Shown one piece after another: positions 41,391 through 50,562 of a stretch of 64,000 nucleotides of DNA. The stretch covers positions 372,001 to 436,000 of the forward strand of contig NZ_SHKR01000015.1 of assembly GCF_004217145.1 (NCBI RefSeq), in the 5' to 3' direction. Below the pieces are notes generated by a model. That model did no database searches. It worked only from the letters and a program-made list of their open reading frames with translations, and was not told the origin of the DNA. Position 1 is the first letter of the stretch; each line of letters begins with the position of its first letter. The translations under genes were made by a program, and so were the position numbers. This stretch comes from Kribbella rubisoli (GTDB taxonomy: Bacteria > Actinomycetota > Actinomycetes > Propionibacteriales > Kribbellaceae).

Positions 41391-44279
41391 ATGAGTATTC
41401 TCGAGTCGAGTTCGCCGGTCGAGCAGTGGAACCAGGCGAGCATCGCCGAAGTCCTCGCCCAGGAGTTCGGTCTCCGGGCGGTCGCACAATCACCTTTGGG
41501 TGGCGAGGTCGATCAGAACGTGGCTGTCGACCTCGCCGACGGATCCCGTGTTGTCGTCAAGGTTTCCTCGCCCGGAGCCGATCCCGACGAGATCCGCTGG
41601 CGGCACGCACTGCAGACTCTCGCCGCCCGGCCGGGCGTCCTCGGACCGGTGCACGCCACCACCGCAATTGCCTCCCGCAACGGAGATACCGTCGTCCCGA
41701 TCGACCGCGACGGGACGCGCCGGATCGTCACGGTTCAGCCCTGGCTGCCCGGCCGGACGTTGTCCGATCTGAACAGTCACTCCCCACAACTCCTCGGCGA
41801 GCTCGGCCTGACCGCCGCCCGGATGGTCCAGGCGCTCGCGCCGGCCACCGCGTTGCCTGGGGCAACAACTCGCCACTGGGATGTACTGCGGTCGCCGGAG
41901 GCGATTGCCGAGGGCATCGAAGCGGTCGAGGACCCGGCCCGGCAGGCCCAGGTGCGAGAGATCGTCGGCTGGTTCGACCGGGCGATGGACAGCCATGCTG
42001 CCGGGCTTCCGAGGTCGGTCGTCCATCAGGATCTCAACGACTTCAACGTCCTGGCCCGCCCGGGACCGGACGGTCGCCATCATGTGCACGCCGTGCTGGA
42101 CTTCGCCGACGCGCTGCACACCGCGCGGATCGGTGAGCTGGCCGTGGCGGTCGCCTACGCGATGCTGCGCAAGAAGAACCCGCTCAGCGCGGCGACGGCC
42201 GTGATCCGTGGGTACGCCGCCGAGCTCGAACTCACCGAAGACGAGCTCGCCGTGCTCTACCCGCTCGCCGCAGCCAGGCTCTGCGTCAATGCCGTCACGT
42301 GGACCAAGCGTCAAGCGGACGGCGGTACGTCGTACGGGCACGAGCGGATGAAGCACACCTGGCCGGCGATAGCTCTGATCGCGACAACTCCGCCGGAGGT
42401 CGGCGAGCTCCTGGTTCGCATGGCCGCCGGGGCTGCGGTCGAACCGGGCAGGCCCGCGCCGGGTGCAGACGCCCACAAGTTGGCAGCCCTTGACCTAGTG
42501 CCGTTCGAACCCGCGCACGAACCGGTCGGCCAGGATGATCGCGCCCGGCTCGGCCGTCACCTGAGCGCCGACGCCGGCACCGTCGTCCGGCGAACGACCG
42601 AGGCGGGTGAGGCGGGTGAGGCGGCCACGCTCAGACTCGGCATCGAGCTGGCGTCGTCGGAGCCGTTCCAGGTCGTCGCGCCACACAGCGGCGTCGTGCA
42701 GGAGCGCGGTGCGGCGTACCTGATCCTCCGCCACGAGGCCGACGAGACGATCTGGTCCCGCTGGACCGGCCTCGACTCGCCGTTGTCAACCGGCGTCACG
42801 GTGGCCAGGGGCGAGCCGATCGGTACCGCGCACACCAGTCTCCGCGTAGCGATCTTCCGCTCCCTGGAGACAGCAAAGGCTGGTGGACGGCTGGTGACAC
42901 CCTCCGAGGCAGCCGCGTGGGCGATCATCTCGCCCGATCCGTCCGACTTCCTAGGACTCGGTGCCCAGCCAGACCCCGCCGTCGCCTGGACGGCGAACAA
43001 GGTGCTCGCGACAAGAAACCGACGATTCGCGCGGTCGCAACGCTCGTACTACGACCGGCCGATGCAGCTCGTCGGCGGCCGGGGCGCCTGGCTGTACGAC
43101 GAGTTCGGCCGCGGCTACCTCGACGCGATGAACAACGTCAGTCATGTCGGCCACTCCAATCCCCGCGTCGTCGAGGCCGCCACCGCACAGATGTGGCAGC
43201 TCAACACGAACAGCCGGTTCCTCTACCGGGGGATCGCCGAGTACGCCGAACGCTTGACCGCGTTGCTGCCCGATCCACTCGAGGTCGTGTTCCTGGTCTG
43301 CAGCGGAAGCGAGGCCAATGACCTGGCCGTCCGGATCGCCCGCACGGTCACCGGGCGCAACGACGTACTGGTGGTCGACGGGGCGTATCACGGCAACACC
43401 TCGGTCCTCACCGGACTCAGCCCGAACCGCTACAAGGGCCCGGGTGGCACCGGACCCGATCCGACCACGCACGAGGTGCAGCAACCCAACCGCTATCGCG
43501 GCCCGTTCGGGTACGACGATCCCGACGCGGGCAGCAAGTACGCCGCGGACGTCCGGCGGCAGGTCGATCGACTCACCGCACTCGGTACGCCGCCGGCCGC
43601 GTTCATCGCGGAATCGGCGATGGGCACAGCCGGCAGCATCTTCTATCCCGACGGCTACCTCGAACAGGCGCACGCGCATGTCCGGGCGGCCGGCGGACTC
43701 TGCATTGCCGACGAGGTCCAGGTCGGCTTCGGCCGTTTCGGCGACGTTTTCTGGGGATTCGAGGGCCAGGGCGTCGTGCCGGACATCGTGACGATGGGCA
43801 AGCCGATCGGCAACGGCCATCCGATGGCGGCCGTGGTCACCACCCGGGAGATCGCCGACGCCTTCGATACTGGGATGAGGTACTTCAACACCTTCGGCGG
43901 CAATCCGGTCTCGTGTGCCATCGGGACCGCCGTACTCGACGAGATCTCCGAGCGAGGCCTGCAGGCTCGTGCGGCCGAGACCGGGCGGGTCCTCGACGCC
44001 AGGCTCGGCGAGCTCGCCGGCCGGCACGCGCTGATCGGCGACGTACGCGCCCACGGAATGTACGTCGGCATCGAGCTCGTTCGTGATCGGGCGACCAAGG
44101 AGCCGGCACCGCAGGAGGCGCTGCTGCTGAGCGAGCTGATGAAGGACGAGGGAATGCTGGTGTACCCGACGGGGCCGGCCGAGAACGTGCTGAAGATCAA
44201 GCCTCCGCTCGCGTTCACGCCGGCCGACGCCGAGCTGTTCACCGAGGTTCTCGATGAGGTACTGACCCGGGACTGGTGA
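41391..44279 (+). CDS. Kinase-(M23-like)-class III aminotransferase/phospholyase fusion, copy 1
   Basis: 962 residues, ATG 41391 behind GAGGTG. Domain 1 (about 1-350) is an APH/hydroxylysine-kinase-like phosphotransferase: ATP Lys in VVVKVSSP, Brenner motif HQDLNDFN at 212-219, metal Asp in VLDFADA. Domain 2 (about 405-510) looks like an M23/LytM barrel but lacks the zinc ligands. Domain 3 (about 545-962) is a class III PLP enzyme (AGXT2-like): WLYDEFGRGYLDAMNNVSHVGH, CSGSEANDLAVRIA, IADEVQVGFGRFG, PLP Lys804 in TMGKPIGNGHP. By analogy with human HYKK plus PHYKPL/ETNPPL, it would phosphorylate an amino alcohol and eliminate phosphate and ammonia to give an aldehyde. Substrate is inferred only. 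Confidence 0.88.
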   Translation: MSILESSSPVEQWNQASIAEVLAQEFGLRAVAQSPLGGEVDQNVAVDLADGSRVVVKVSSPGADPDEIRWRHALQTLAARPGVLGPVHATTAIASRNGDTVVPIDRDGTRRIVTVQPWLPGRTLSDLNSHSPQLLGELGLTAARMVQALAPATALPGATTRHWDVLRSPEAIAEGIEAVEDPARQAQVREIVGWFDRAMDSHAAGLPRSVVHQDLNDFNVLARPGPDGRHHVHAVLDFADALHTARIGELAVAVAYAMLRKKNPLSAATAVIRGYAAELELTEDELAVLYPLAAARLCVNAVTWTKRQADGGTSYGHERMKHTWPAIALIATTPPEVGELLVRMAAGAAVEPGRPAPGADAHKLAALDLVPFEPAHEPVGQDDRARLGRHLSADAGTVVRRTTEAGEAGEAATLRLGIELASSEPFQVVAPHSGVVQERGAAYLILRHEADETIWSRWTGLDSPLSTGVTVARGEPIGTAHTSLRVAIFRSLETAKAGGRLVTPSEAAAWAIISPDPSDFLGLGAQPDPAVAWTANKVLATRNRRFARSQRSYYDRPMQLVGGRGAWLYDEFGRGYLDAMNNVSHVGHSNPRVVEAATAQMWQLNTNSRFLYRGIAEYAERLTALLPDPLEVVFLVCSGSEANDLAVRIARTVTGRNDVLVVDGAYHGNTSVLTGLSPNRYKGPGGTGPDPTTHEVQQPNRYRGPFGYDDPDAGSKYAADVRRQVDRLTALGTPPAAFIAESAMGTAGSIFYPDGYLEQAHAHVRAAGGLCIADEVQVGFGRFGDVFWGFEGQGVVPDIVTMGKPIGNGHPMAAVVTTREIADAFDTGMRYFNTFGGNPVSCAIGTAVLDEISERGLQARAAETGRVLDARLGELAGRHALIGDVRAHGMYVGIELVRDRATKEPAPQEALLLSELMKDEGMLVYPTGPAENVLKIKPPLAFTPADAELFTEVLDEVLTRDW

Positions 44280-44286
44280 TCGGGCG

Positions 44287-44316
44287 GGCCGCCCTGACCG
44301 TCAGGTCAGGGCGGCC
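44287..44316. terminator. Bidirectional terminator hairpin
   Basis: GGCCGCCCTGACC (44287-44299) and GGTCAGGGCGGCC (44304-44316) make a perfect 13-pair stem with a GTCA loop between the convergent fusion and aldehyde dehydrogenase genes. It includes the dehydrogenase stop codon. Confidence 0.85.
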
Positions 44317-45734
44317 ATCACGTGCTTGATGCGCGTGTAGTCCTCGAGGCCGTACACGGACAGGTCCTTGCCGTGGCCCGACGACTTGAAGCCACCGTGG
44401 GGCATTTCGGCCACCAGCGGGATGTGCGTGTTGATCCACACGCAGCCGAAGTCGAGCGCCGCCGAAAGACGGAGTGCGCGGCTCACGTCCTTGGTCCACA
44501 CCGATGACGCGAGGCCGTACTCGACGCCGTTGGCCGACCGCAGCGCGTCGTCCTCGCTGTCGAATGTCTGCACAGTGATGACCGGCCCGAAGATCTCGTG
44601 CTGCGACAGCCAATCGTCCTGACGCAGTCCGCCGATGACCGTGGGCGCGACGTAGTACCCGGTGTCGCCCTGGCGTCGCCCGCCGGTGACGACCGAGCCG
44701 TGCGCCGGGACACGGGAGATGGCGTCGAGCACGCGCTCCAGCTGGACCGCGTTGTTGACGGGCGGCACCCAGGCGTCCGCGTCGTCGGGGGAGCGGCCCG
44801 CGGTCGTCGTGGCCCGCTCAGTGCAGGCGGTCAGCGCGGCGATGAAGTCGGCGGCGGCCGGCGCCTGGACCAGCACCCGGGTGGCCGCGGTGCAGTCCTG
44901 GCCGGCGTTGAAGTACCCGGCCATCGCAATGCACTCGGCCGCGGCTTCGAGGTCGGCGTCCTCGAAGACGATCACCGGCGCCTTGCCGCCGAGCTCGAGG
45001 TGCGTGCGCTTGAGATGCCCGCCGGCGCTCGCGGCAACGGCCCGGCCGGCGGCGACCGATCCGGTCACTGAGACCATCTGCGGGGTCGGGTGCGCGACGA
45101 GCGCGGCGCCGGTGTCCCGGTCGCCGGTGACGACGTTGAAGACCCCCGGCGGCAGATGCTTCGCGGCAAGCTCGGCCAGCATCACTGTGGTGACCGGAGT
45201 GGTGTCGCTGGGCTTGAGTACGACGGTGTTGCCGGCGGCAACCGCGGGGACGAACTTCCAGATCGCCATCATCATCGGGTAGTTCCAGGGAGTGACCTGG
45301 CCGATCACGCCGATCGGCTCACGACGCAGCCACGACGTGTGCCCTTCGAGGTACTCGCCGGCGGAGCGGCCTTCCAGCAGACGCGCGGCGCCGGCGAAGA
45401 AGCGGATCTGGTCCACCATCGGCGGGATCTCTTCGGCCTTGGTGAGGTGACCGGGTTTGCCGGTGTTGCGGCCCTCCGCCGCGATCAGGTCGTCCGCGGC
45501 CCGCTCGACCTCGTCGGCGAAGTCGAGCAGTGCTTTCTGGCGGGCGGACGGCGTACTGCGTCGCCAGTCGACGAAGGCGGACGACGCGGCGGCGTAGGCA
45601 GCGTCGAGGTCGGGCCCGGTCGAGTTCGGGGCCGATCCGTACTGCTCGCCGGTCGACGGGTCGACGATCGGCATCGTCTCGCCCCGGACGGAGTCGACGA
45701 GCTCTCCGTTGATGAAGTTCTGGACGGTCGTCAC
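44301..45734 (-). CDS. Aldehyde dehydrogenase (aminobutyraldehyde dehydrogenase-like)
   Basis: 477 residues from GTG 45734, four bases after the second fusion gene. NAD-dependent ALDH: GQVTPWNYPMMMAIWKFVPAVAAGN, VTGSVAAGRAVAA, catalytic Glu in LELGGKAP, catalytic Cys in FNAGQDCTAATRV, and EIFGPVITVQTF. The N-terminus NFINGELVDSVRGETMPIVDP and the overall pattern fit gamma-aminobutyraldehyde/betaine aldehyde dehydrogenases. In context it should oxidise the aldehyde made by the fusion enzymes to an acid. Last gene of the SDR-fusion-ALDH operon. Confidence 0.92.
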   Translation of the reverse strand: MTTVQNFINGELVDSVRGETMPIVDPSTGEQYGSAPNSTGPDLDAAYAAASSAFVDWRRSTPSARQKALLDFADEVERAADDLIAAEGRNTGKPGHLTKAEEIPPMVDQIRFFAGAARLLEGRSAGEYLEGHTSWLRREPIGVIGQVTPWNYPMMMAIWKFVPAVAAGNTVVLKPSDTTPVTTVMLAELAAKHLPPGVFNVVTGDRDTGAALVAHPTPQMVSVTGSVAAGRAVAASAGGHLKRTHLELGGKAPVIVFEDADLEAAAECIAMAGYFNAGQDCTAATRVLVQAPAAADFIAALTACTERATTTAGRSPDDADAWVPPVNNAVQLERVLDAISRVPAHGSVVTGGRRQGDTGYYVAPTVIGGLRQDDWLSQHEIFGPVITVQTFDSEDDALRSANGVEYGLASSVWTKDVSRALRLSAALDFGCVWINTHIPLVAEMPHGGFKSSGHGKDLSVYGLEDYTRIKHVMAALT

Positions 45735-45738
45735 AGCT

Positions 45739-48645
45739 TTACCACCCTTCGGTAAGAACACGGTCGAGTGCGTCGGCGAAGAAATCGGCATCGGCGATCG
45801 TGATGCCCAGCGGCGGCTTGATCTTGAGTACACACAGGCGGTCCGACGTCGGCTGCATGATCACGCCGAGCTCACGCATCCGCTCGCAGATCGCGGCGGT
45901 CTCCGCCGGCGCGGGCTCCAGCGTGCTGCGATCGCGGACGAGTTCGACGCCGACGTACAACCCCATCCCGTGCACGGCGCCGATGATCGGATGGCGGTTG
46001 GCGAGTTCCAGCAGGCGGGTCCGGAGATGGTCACCGACCAAGCGCGCGTTCTCCTGCAACTGCTCGTCGCGAAGCACGTCGAGAACGACCGTGCCGGCGA
46101 CGCAACTGACCGGACTCCCGCCGGCCGATGAGAAGAAGTAGCCCTGGCTGCGGTAGCCCTCGGCGATCGCAGCTGTCGTGATGACCGCGCCGAGCGGATG
46201 CCCGTTGCCCATCGCCTTCGCCACAGTGACGATGTCCGGTACGACGCCTTGTTGCTCGAAGCCCCAGAAATGGTTTCCGAGGCGTCCGTACCCGACCTGG
46301 ACCTCGTCGTCGATGCACAGCCCGCCGGCCCGGCGTACCGCGGCGTAGACGGCTCGGAGATAGCCGTCCGGGAGAGCCATGCCGCCGGCGTTGCCGTAGA
46401 ACGACTCGGACAGGAACGCGGCGGCCGGGTGGCCTGCCTCGGCCAGCTTGTTGATGGAGGCAACGGCGTCCTCGCCGTACCGGTAGGCGTCGGGTCCGCG
46501 GTACTGCCCGCGATAGGCGTTCGGCGCGGCGACCGTGTGCACCCAGGACGGCCGGGAATCAAGGGCGTTGGGATTGTCGGCGACCGACGTCGAGACGGCA
46601 TCGGTCGCGTCGGACCAGCCGTGATAGGCCTCCCGGACGGCGACGATGTCACGTCGTCCGGTGTTCGCCCAGGCGAGCCGGAGGGCGAGGTCGACGGCCT
46701 CGGTTCCGCTGTTGACGAGGAACACCGTGTCCAGCTGCCCAGGCAGTAGCGCGGCCAGGCGCTCGGAGAACTGGACGACCGCGCGGTAGTGGAAGCGGGA
46801 GTTGGTGTTCAGCAGACGCCATTGCTCTTCGATGGCTGCGGCGAGGCGCGGATGCCCGTGGCCGAGGATCGACACGTTGTTGACCATGTCGAGGTATGAG
46901 CGGCCCTCGGTGTCGAACAGGTGATTCTGCCAGCCTCGCTCGATCTGCGGCGGCTCCCGGAAGTAGTGCTCCTGGACCGTCGCGAATGCATTGTCCCGGC
47001 GATCGAGCAGTGCCTCGCGACTGGCGGCCCGGGTCGGGACCGCGGCTGGATTGATCAGACCGGTCGGGTCCGGGCACGACTCTGCCCAGGCTGCGGCGAG
47101 ACTGGCTGGAACGAAGAACGGCGGCCGGGTGTCGAGGTCACTCACCTGCACCCGTAATGAGGCGTGAGCTGCCAGCCGGCCGAGAACCTCGCCGGTGTCG
47201 ACGGCACCCTCAGCGCTGACGTTCGCACCAGTGAGCCACGACGTCATACCCTCCGGGCCTTTGAGCGCGACGGCATCGTCGTGCCGCTCGATGACCCCGG
47301 CCCACGGTGCCCGGAGCTCCAGGTCCTGTACTGCGAACACCTCGACGCCGAGGCCGATCGACGCCGGAGCCTCGAACGAGTTCAGGCGGGTACGCGTCAG
47401 CCGCGGCTGGAGGTAGGGAACAGCCACGGCCACCGACCCGTCCTGCTTGAGTGCTGCCGCCGCCTCTGCGCCTTCAACCAGGAACAGCCCGTCGTGCAGG
47501 TCGATACTCGTGGTCGACAGATCCAGCGGCGTCGGGACCACGGGCTGGTCATCGGCGATCCACAGCAGGGCGGAGCCGTCAACGGTCCGGCGCTCCCTCC
47601 GAGGCCGCACCGAAGCGCGGATCAGCTCCGTCAGAACCTCGAGCGGAACGGACGTCGCCCGCTCGAAGATCGCCCACTCGCGTTCGAGGTTCTCCGTCGC
47701 GTAGCGGTTGTCGCGGTCGACCTTCGCCTGCTGCTGACCACTCACCGCCAACGCCGCGGCCCGCAGTACGACGAGTGGCCCGAGCGCCGCGAGTTCGTCG
47801 TCGGAGATCGGGCGGATCCGGTCGTACGCGACGATCGCCGGGAGGATCGCCGACGGATCAGGGGAGTGGTGCAGCAGCGACGTACAGGTGACGGCGAGTT
47901 CGGCGATCGACCAGCTCTCCGCGAGGTCGCCGAAATCGATCACGCCGACCGGTCGCCGGCGGCCGTCGGCGTCGACCGCGGCGATCACGTTGTCGTCGGT
48001 CAGATCTCCGTGGATCACCTGTAGCGGCAGGGTTCCGGCGTACGGCGCGAGTGCCTTGGCGGCGGTCCTGGCGGCGGCCAGGACGGCATCCGGTCCGCCG
48101 GGCACGGCCACGAAGTCGGCGAGTCGCGTCACCACCTCGGCCGCGTTCCGCAGATCCCATTGGAGGGAGCGGGGAGGGACCTGGTCGGCGAGGCCGGCCA
48201 ACTCACGCGACGTACGGGCAGCGAGATCGCCCAGGGCGGCGACGATCTCGGGCGCGAGGTAGCGGCTGTCGCTGAGGACGTCGCCGGCCACGAAGGTCAC
48301 CAGGCGCGCGTACGTCGGCCGCCCTTCGAGCGCGATGGGCTGGACGGTCGAGCCGTCGGGGCCGGGAATCGCCACGGGCACCTGGATGTCGGGTTCGAGC
48401 CGGGCGACGCGGGCGGCCGCCAGGTCCTGCGCCTCCAGGTCCTCGCGGGTGAAGGCGGCGTTGGACACCTTCAGGACGTAGCGGGCGCCTGCGTCGACCA
48501 GGAAGTTCGCGTCCTGCTGGCTGCCGAGTTCGGTGACGTCGCCGTGGATGCCGTACGTCGCCTGCACGTACTCCGCCGCCTGGGTCAGGGTGATCTCCGG
48601 CGCGGGGAGCGCTGCTTCCTCGAAGAAGTCGAAGTGCTGGGTCAT
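45739..48645 (-). CDS. Kinase-(M23-like)-class III aminotransferase/phospholyase fusion, copy 2
   Basis: 968 residues from ATG 48645, overlapping the SDR stop by four bases. Same architecture as copy 1 and clearly diverged in sequence: kinase with YVLKVSN, HGDLTDDN at 212-219 (same position as copy 1) and VIDFGDLAES; degenerate M23-like middle (APWAGVIERHDDAV); class III PLP domain with HLFDTEGRSYLDMVNNVSILGHGHP, NSGTEAVDLALRLA, CIDDEVQVGYGRLG and PLP Lys810 in TVAKAMGNGHP. It probably acts on a related but different amino alcohol, or with a different stereochemistry. Transcribed between SDR and ALDH under GntR-type operators. Confidence 0.88.
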   Translation of the reverse strand: MTQHFDFFEEAALPAPEITLTQAAEYVQATYGIHGDVTELGSQQDANFLVDAGARYVLKVSNAAFTREDLEAQDLAAARVARLEPDIQVPVAIPGPDGSTVQPIALEGRPTYARLVTFVAGDVLSDSRYLAPEIVAALGDLAARTSRELAGLADQVPPRSLQWDLRNAAEVVTRLADFVAVPGGPDAVLAAARTAAKALAPYAGTLPLQVIHGDLTDDNVIAAVDADGRRRPVGVIDFGDLAESWSIAELAVTCTSLLHHSPDPSAILPAIVAYDRIRPISDDELAALGPLVVLRAAALAVSGQQQAKVDRDNRYATENLEREWAIFERATSVPLEVLTELIRASVRPRRERRTVDGSALLWIADDQPVVPTPLDLSTTSIDLHDGLFLVEGAEAAAALKQDGSVAVAVPYLQPRLTRTRLNSFEAPASIGLGVEVFAVQDLELRAPWAGVIERHDDAVALKGPEGMTSWLTGANVSAEGAVDTGEVLGRLAAHASLRVQVSDLDTRPPFFVPASLAAAWAESCPDPTGLINPAAVPTRAASREALLDRRDNAFATVQEHYFREPPQIERGWQNHLFDTEGRSYLDMVNNVSILGHGHPRLAAAIEEQWRLLNTNSRFHYRAVVQFSERLAALLPGQLDTVFLVNSGTEAVDLALRLAWANTGRRDIVAVREAYHGWSDATDAVSTSVADNPNALDSRPSWVHTVAAPNAYRGQYRGPDAYRYGEDAVASINKLAEAGHPAAAFLSESFYGNAGGMALPDGYLRAVYAAVRRAGGLCIDDEVQVGYGRLGNHFWGFEQQGVVPDIVTVAKAMGNGHPLGAVITTAAIAEGYRSQGYFFSSAGGSPVSCVAGTVVLDVLRDEQLQENARLVGDHLRTRLLELANRHPIIGAVHGMGLYVGVELVRDRSTLEPAPAETAAICERMRELGVIMQPTSDRLCVLKIKPPLGITIADADFFADALDRVLTEGW

Positions 48646-49412
48646 GCTCGTTCCTCCGCGATCGAGTTGCCGCCGTCGACGACGAGGCATTGGCCGGTGA
48701 GATAGGACGAGGACGGCGAGCACAGATAGGCGATGAGGCCGGCGACCTCCTCCGGGGTGCCGCTGCGGCCGACCGGGGTCCGCAGCCCTTGCTTGTGCTC
48801 GTCGGGCGTCTGCGAGTCGGTGGCGATCCAGCCCGGCGCCACTGCGTTGACCGTGACCCCTGCGGCCGCGGAGTCGAGCGCGAGTCCGCGGACCAGTCCG
48901 GTGACGCCGGCCTTCGCCGCGCAGTACGCGACCTCACCGCGCATGGCCATGACCGGTCCGGTCAGGCTGGACACCATCACCAGACGCCCGGTGCCGGACT
49001 CCTCGAGCGCCGGCAGGACAGCACGTGCGAAAAGGAACGCCGCGTCCAGGTTGCGGGACAGGCTCGCCTGCCACTTCTCGAACGACAGCTCCCGGGCGGA
49101 TCCCGACTCCGGCTCGGGCCGCGTGGTCGAGGTCATCCCCGCACAGTTGACGGCGATGTCGAGCCGGCCGAACCGGGACGTGGCGGCTCGGGCCAGCTCC
49201 ACGGCAGTGCGGTCCTGGGTCAGGTCACCGGCAATGGCAACTGTGCCGGCGGGAAGCTCGGCCGCGCGTTCGTAGACCCGGTCACCGGCCGCCGAGATGA
49301 CGAGCGAAGCACCTGCGGCGCTCAGTGCCCGCGCCACCGCGAAGCCGATGCCACGCCGGCCGCCGACCCCGGTCACCACCGCAGCCCGGCCCGCAAGGTC
49401 GAGGTCGCCCAC
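48642..49412 (-). CDS. SDR family oxidoreductase
   Basis: 256 residues from GTG 49412 (GGAAGG upstream). Classical short-chain dehydrogenase: cofactor motif TGVGGRRGIGFAVA at about 14-27, NCAGMTS, active-site Ser in VMVSSLTG, YCAAK catalytic Tyr/Lys, and PGWIATDSQ; ends YLTGQCLVVDGGNS. It may oxidise or reduce an alcohol or amino-alcohol stage of the same pathway. First gene of the operon, with two GntR-type palindromes 77-116 bases upstream. Its TGA overlaps the fusion ATG. Confidence 0.92.
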   Translation of the reverse strand: MGDLDLAGRAAVVTGVGGRRGIGFAVARALSAAGASLVISAAGDRVYERAAELPAGTVAIAGDLTQDRTAVELARAATSRFGRLDIAVNCAGMTSTTRPEPESGSARELSFEKWQASLSRNLDAAFLFARAVLPALEESGTGRLVMVSSLTGPVMAMRGEVAYCAAKAGVTGLVRGLALDSAAAGVTVNAVAPGWIATDSQTPDEHKQGLRTPVGRSGTPEEVAGLIAYLCSPSSSYLTGQCLVVDGGNSIAEERA

Positions 49413-49488
49413 GCATAGCCACCTTCCAACGAAAAGTGCTGCAACGTCCCCACCCCTCGCTCCGCTCAGGGTGGGCGAGGAAGTGAGG

Positions 49489-49501
49489 ATTGGTGACCAA
49501 T
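49489..49501. promoter_or_regulatory. GntR operator, SDR operon, proximal site
   Basis: ATTGGTGACCAAT is the exact reverse complement of the operator at 41365-41377. It lies 77 bases upstream of the SDR start. Confidence 0.75.
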
Positions 49502-49515
49502 TTAGCAGCTACGGA

Positions 49516-49528
49516 ATTGGTGAGCAAT
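49516..49528. promoter_or_regulatory. GntR operator, SDR operon, distal site
   Basis: ATTGGTGAGCAAT differs from the proximal site at one position. The two start 27 bases apart, which suggests cooperative binding or looping. It lies just after the end of the MurR/RpiR gene. Confidence 0.65.
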
Positions 49529-49551
49529 CGTGGGCCATCATTGTGCGAAGG

Positions 49552-50460
49552 TTAGAAACCGAGCCTCCGGCGGAGCGCCGTCAGCTGTTCGGAGGCCTCC
49601 ACCGACCGGTCGGCCGCCAGGGTTGCGACGCCCTGCGCCAGCACATCCCCGACAACGATCGAGGTCAGCGGCTCGCCGGTCAGGCCGGTGGGGGTCGTCG
49701 GCGAGTGCAGCGTGACTGTGACCGCGCGGGCAAGCTTGCTGTCCGGATCCTCGGTCACGAGCACGGTCGCGGCCCCGACGTCCCGGGCGCGGTCGACCAG
49801 GACGTCGACCTCGATGACCGAGCGACCCGGTGCGAACAGGACGACCACATCACCAGGCCCGATCGCAAGCAGGTCGTCGGCGAGCCGGAAGCCCCCGGCC
49901 TGCAGGGCGGTCACACGAAGCCCCACCCGGCGCAGCACCAGGGCCAGATGATCCGCGGCCACGAACGAGGCGCCGAAGCCGTAGGTCAGCGTGTGTTTCG
50001 CATCGAGCAGTAGTTGTACGGCGTGCTGGTATGTGTCGAGCGAGAAGGTCGGCTGCATCAGCTCGAGCCGGTCCAGCGACTCCGCCAGAACCTGGTGCCA
50101 GACGCTGGCCAGATCCCCGCCGGTCGACTCGACCCGCTTGCGGGCGCGGACCACCGGCCGGTTCGCCTGCGTGAACGGCGCCGCGATCTTCGCCTTCAGC
50201 TCGGCCAGACCGGAGTACCCGAGCGCCTGCACCGTGCGGATGACCGTCGCGTTGCTGGTCTTCGTCTCGGCGCCGAGGTCGGCCGCGGACAGGAACAGCA
50301 ATTCCTCCGCCGTTCGCTCGGTCAGCGACCGGCTGACCGCCCGCGCGGCCGGCGAGAAGCCCTCCCAGCGCTCACGGATCCGCGATCGCAGATCAGCGAT
50401 CACGTCAGCCGAGGTCGCGGCGGTAACGGCGTTCGCGGAAGCATCCCGGGACTCATCCAT
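49552..50460 (-). CDS. MurR/RpiR family regulator with SIS domain
   Basis: 302 residues from ATG 50460. N-terminal RpiR-type HTH (about 20-100: LRSRIRERWEGFSPAARAVSRSL, SNATVIRTVQALGYSGLAELK in outline) and C-terminal SIS sugar-phosphate isomerase fold (about 130-285: TLTYGFGASFVAADHLALVLRR, GDVVVLFAPGRSVIEVDVLVDRA). The family senses phosphorylated ligands, which fits a pathway using phosphorylated intermediates. It precedes the SDR operon in the same direction with 139 bases between, where the GntR operators lie. Confidence 0.9.
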   Translation of the reverse strand: MDESRDASANAVTAATSADVIADLRSRIRERWEGFSPAARAVSRSLTERTAEELLFLSAADLGAETKTSNATVIRTVQALGYSGLAELKAKIAAPFTQANRPVVRARKRVESTGGDLASVWHQVLAESLDRLELMQPTFSLDTYQHAVQLLLDAKHTLTYGFGASFVAADHLALVLRRVGLRVTALQAGGFRLADDLLAIGPGDVVVLFAPGRSVIEVDVLVDRARDVGAATVLVTEDPDSKLARAVTVTLHSPTTPTGLTGEPLTSIVVGDVLAQGVATLAADRSVEASEQLTALRRRLGF

Positions 50461-50541
50461 GTAATGGATGATACGAGCCCGGTGCGCTGTCTTCCGACCC
50501 ATCCGGTGGTGCGTCGGCGGCGAAGACCTCCCGAGCGTAGT

Positions 50542-50557
50542 TGTGACCCGGGTCACA
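50542..50557. promoter_or_regulatory. CRP/GlxR-type binding site
   Basis: TGTGACCCGGGTCACA is a perfect palindrome with the exact CRP-family layout TGTGA-N6-TCACA. It lies 63 bases upstream of the small Tat protein and 81 upstream of the RpiR start, so either gene could be controlled. Confidence 0.7.
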
Positions 50558-50562
50558 TTATA

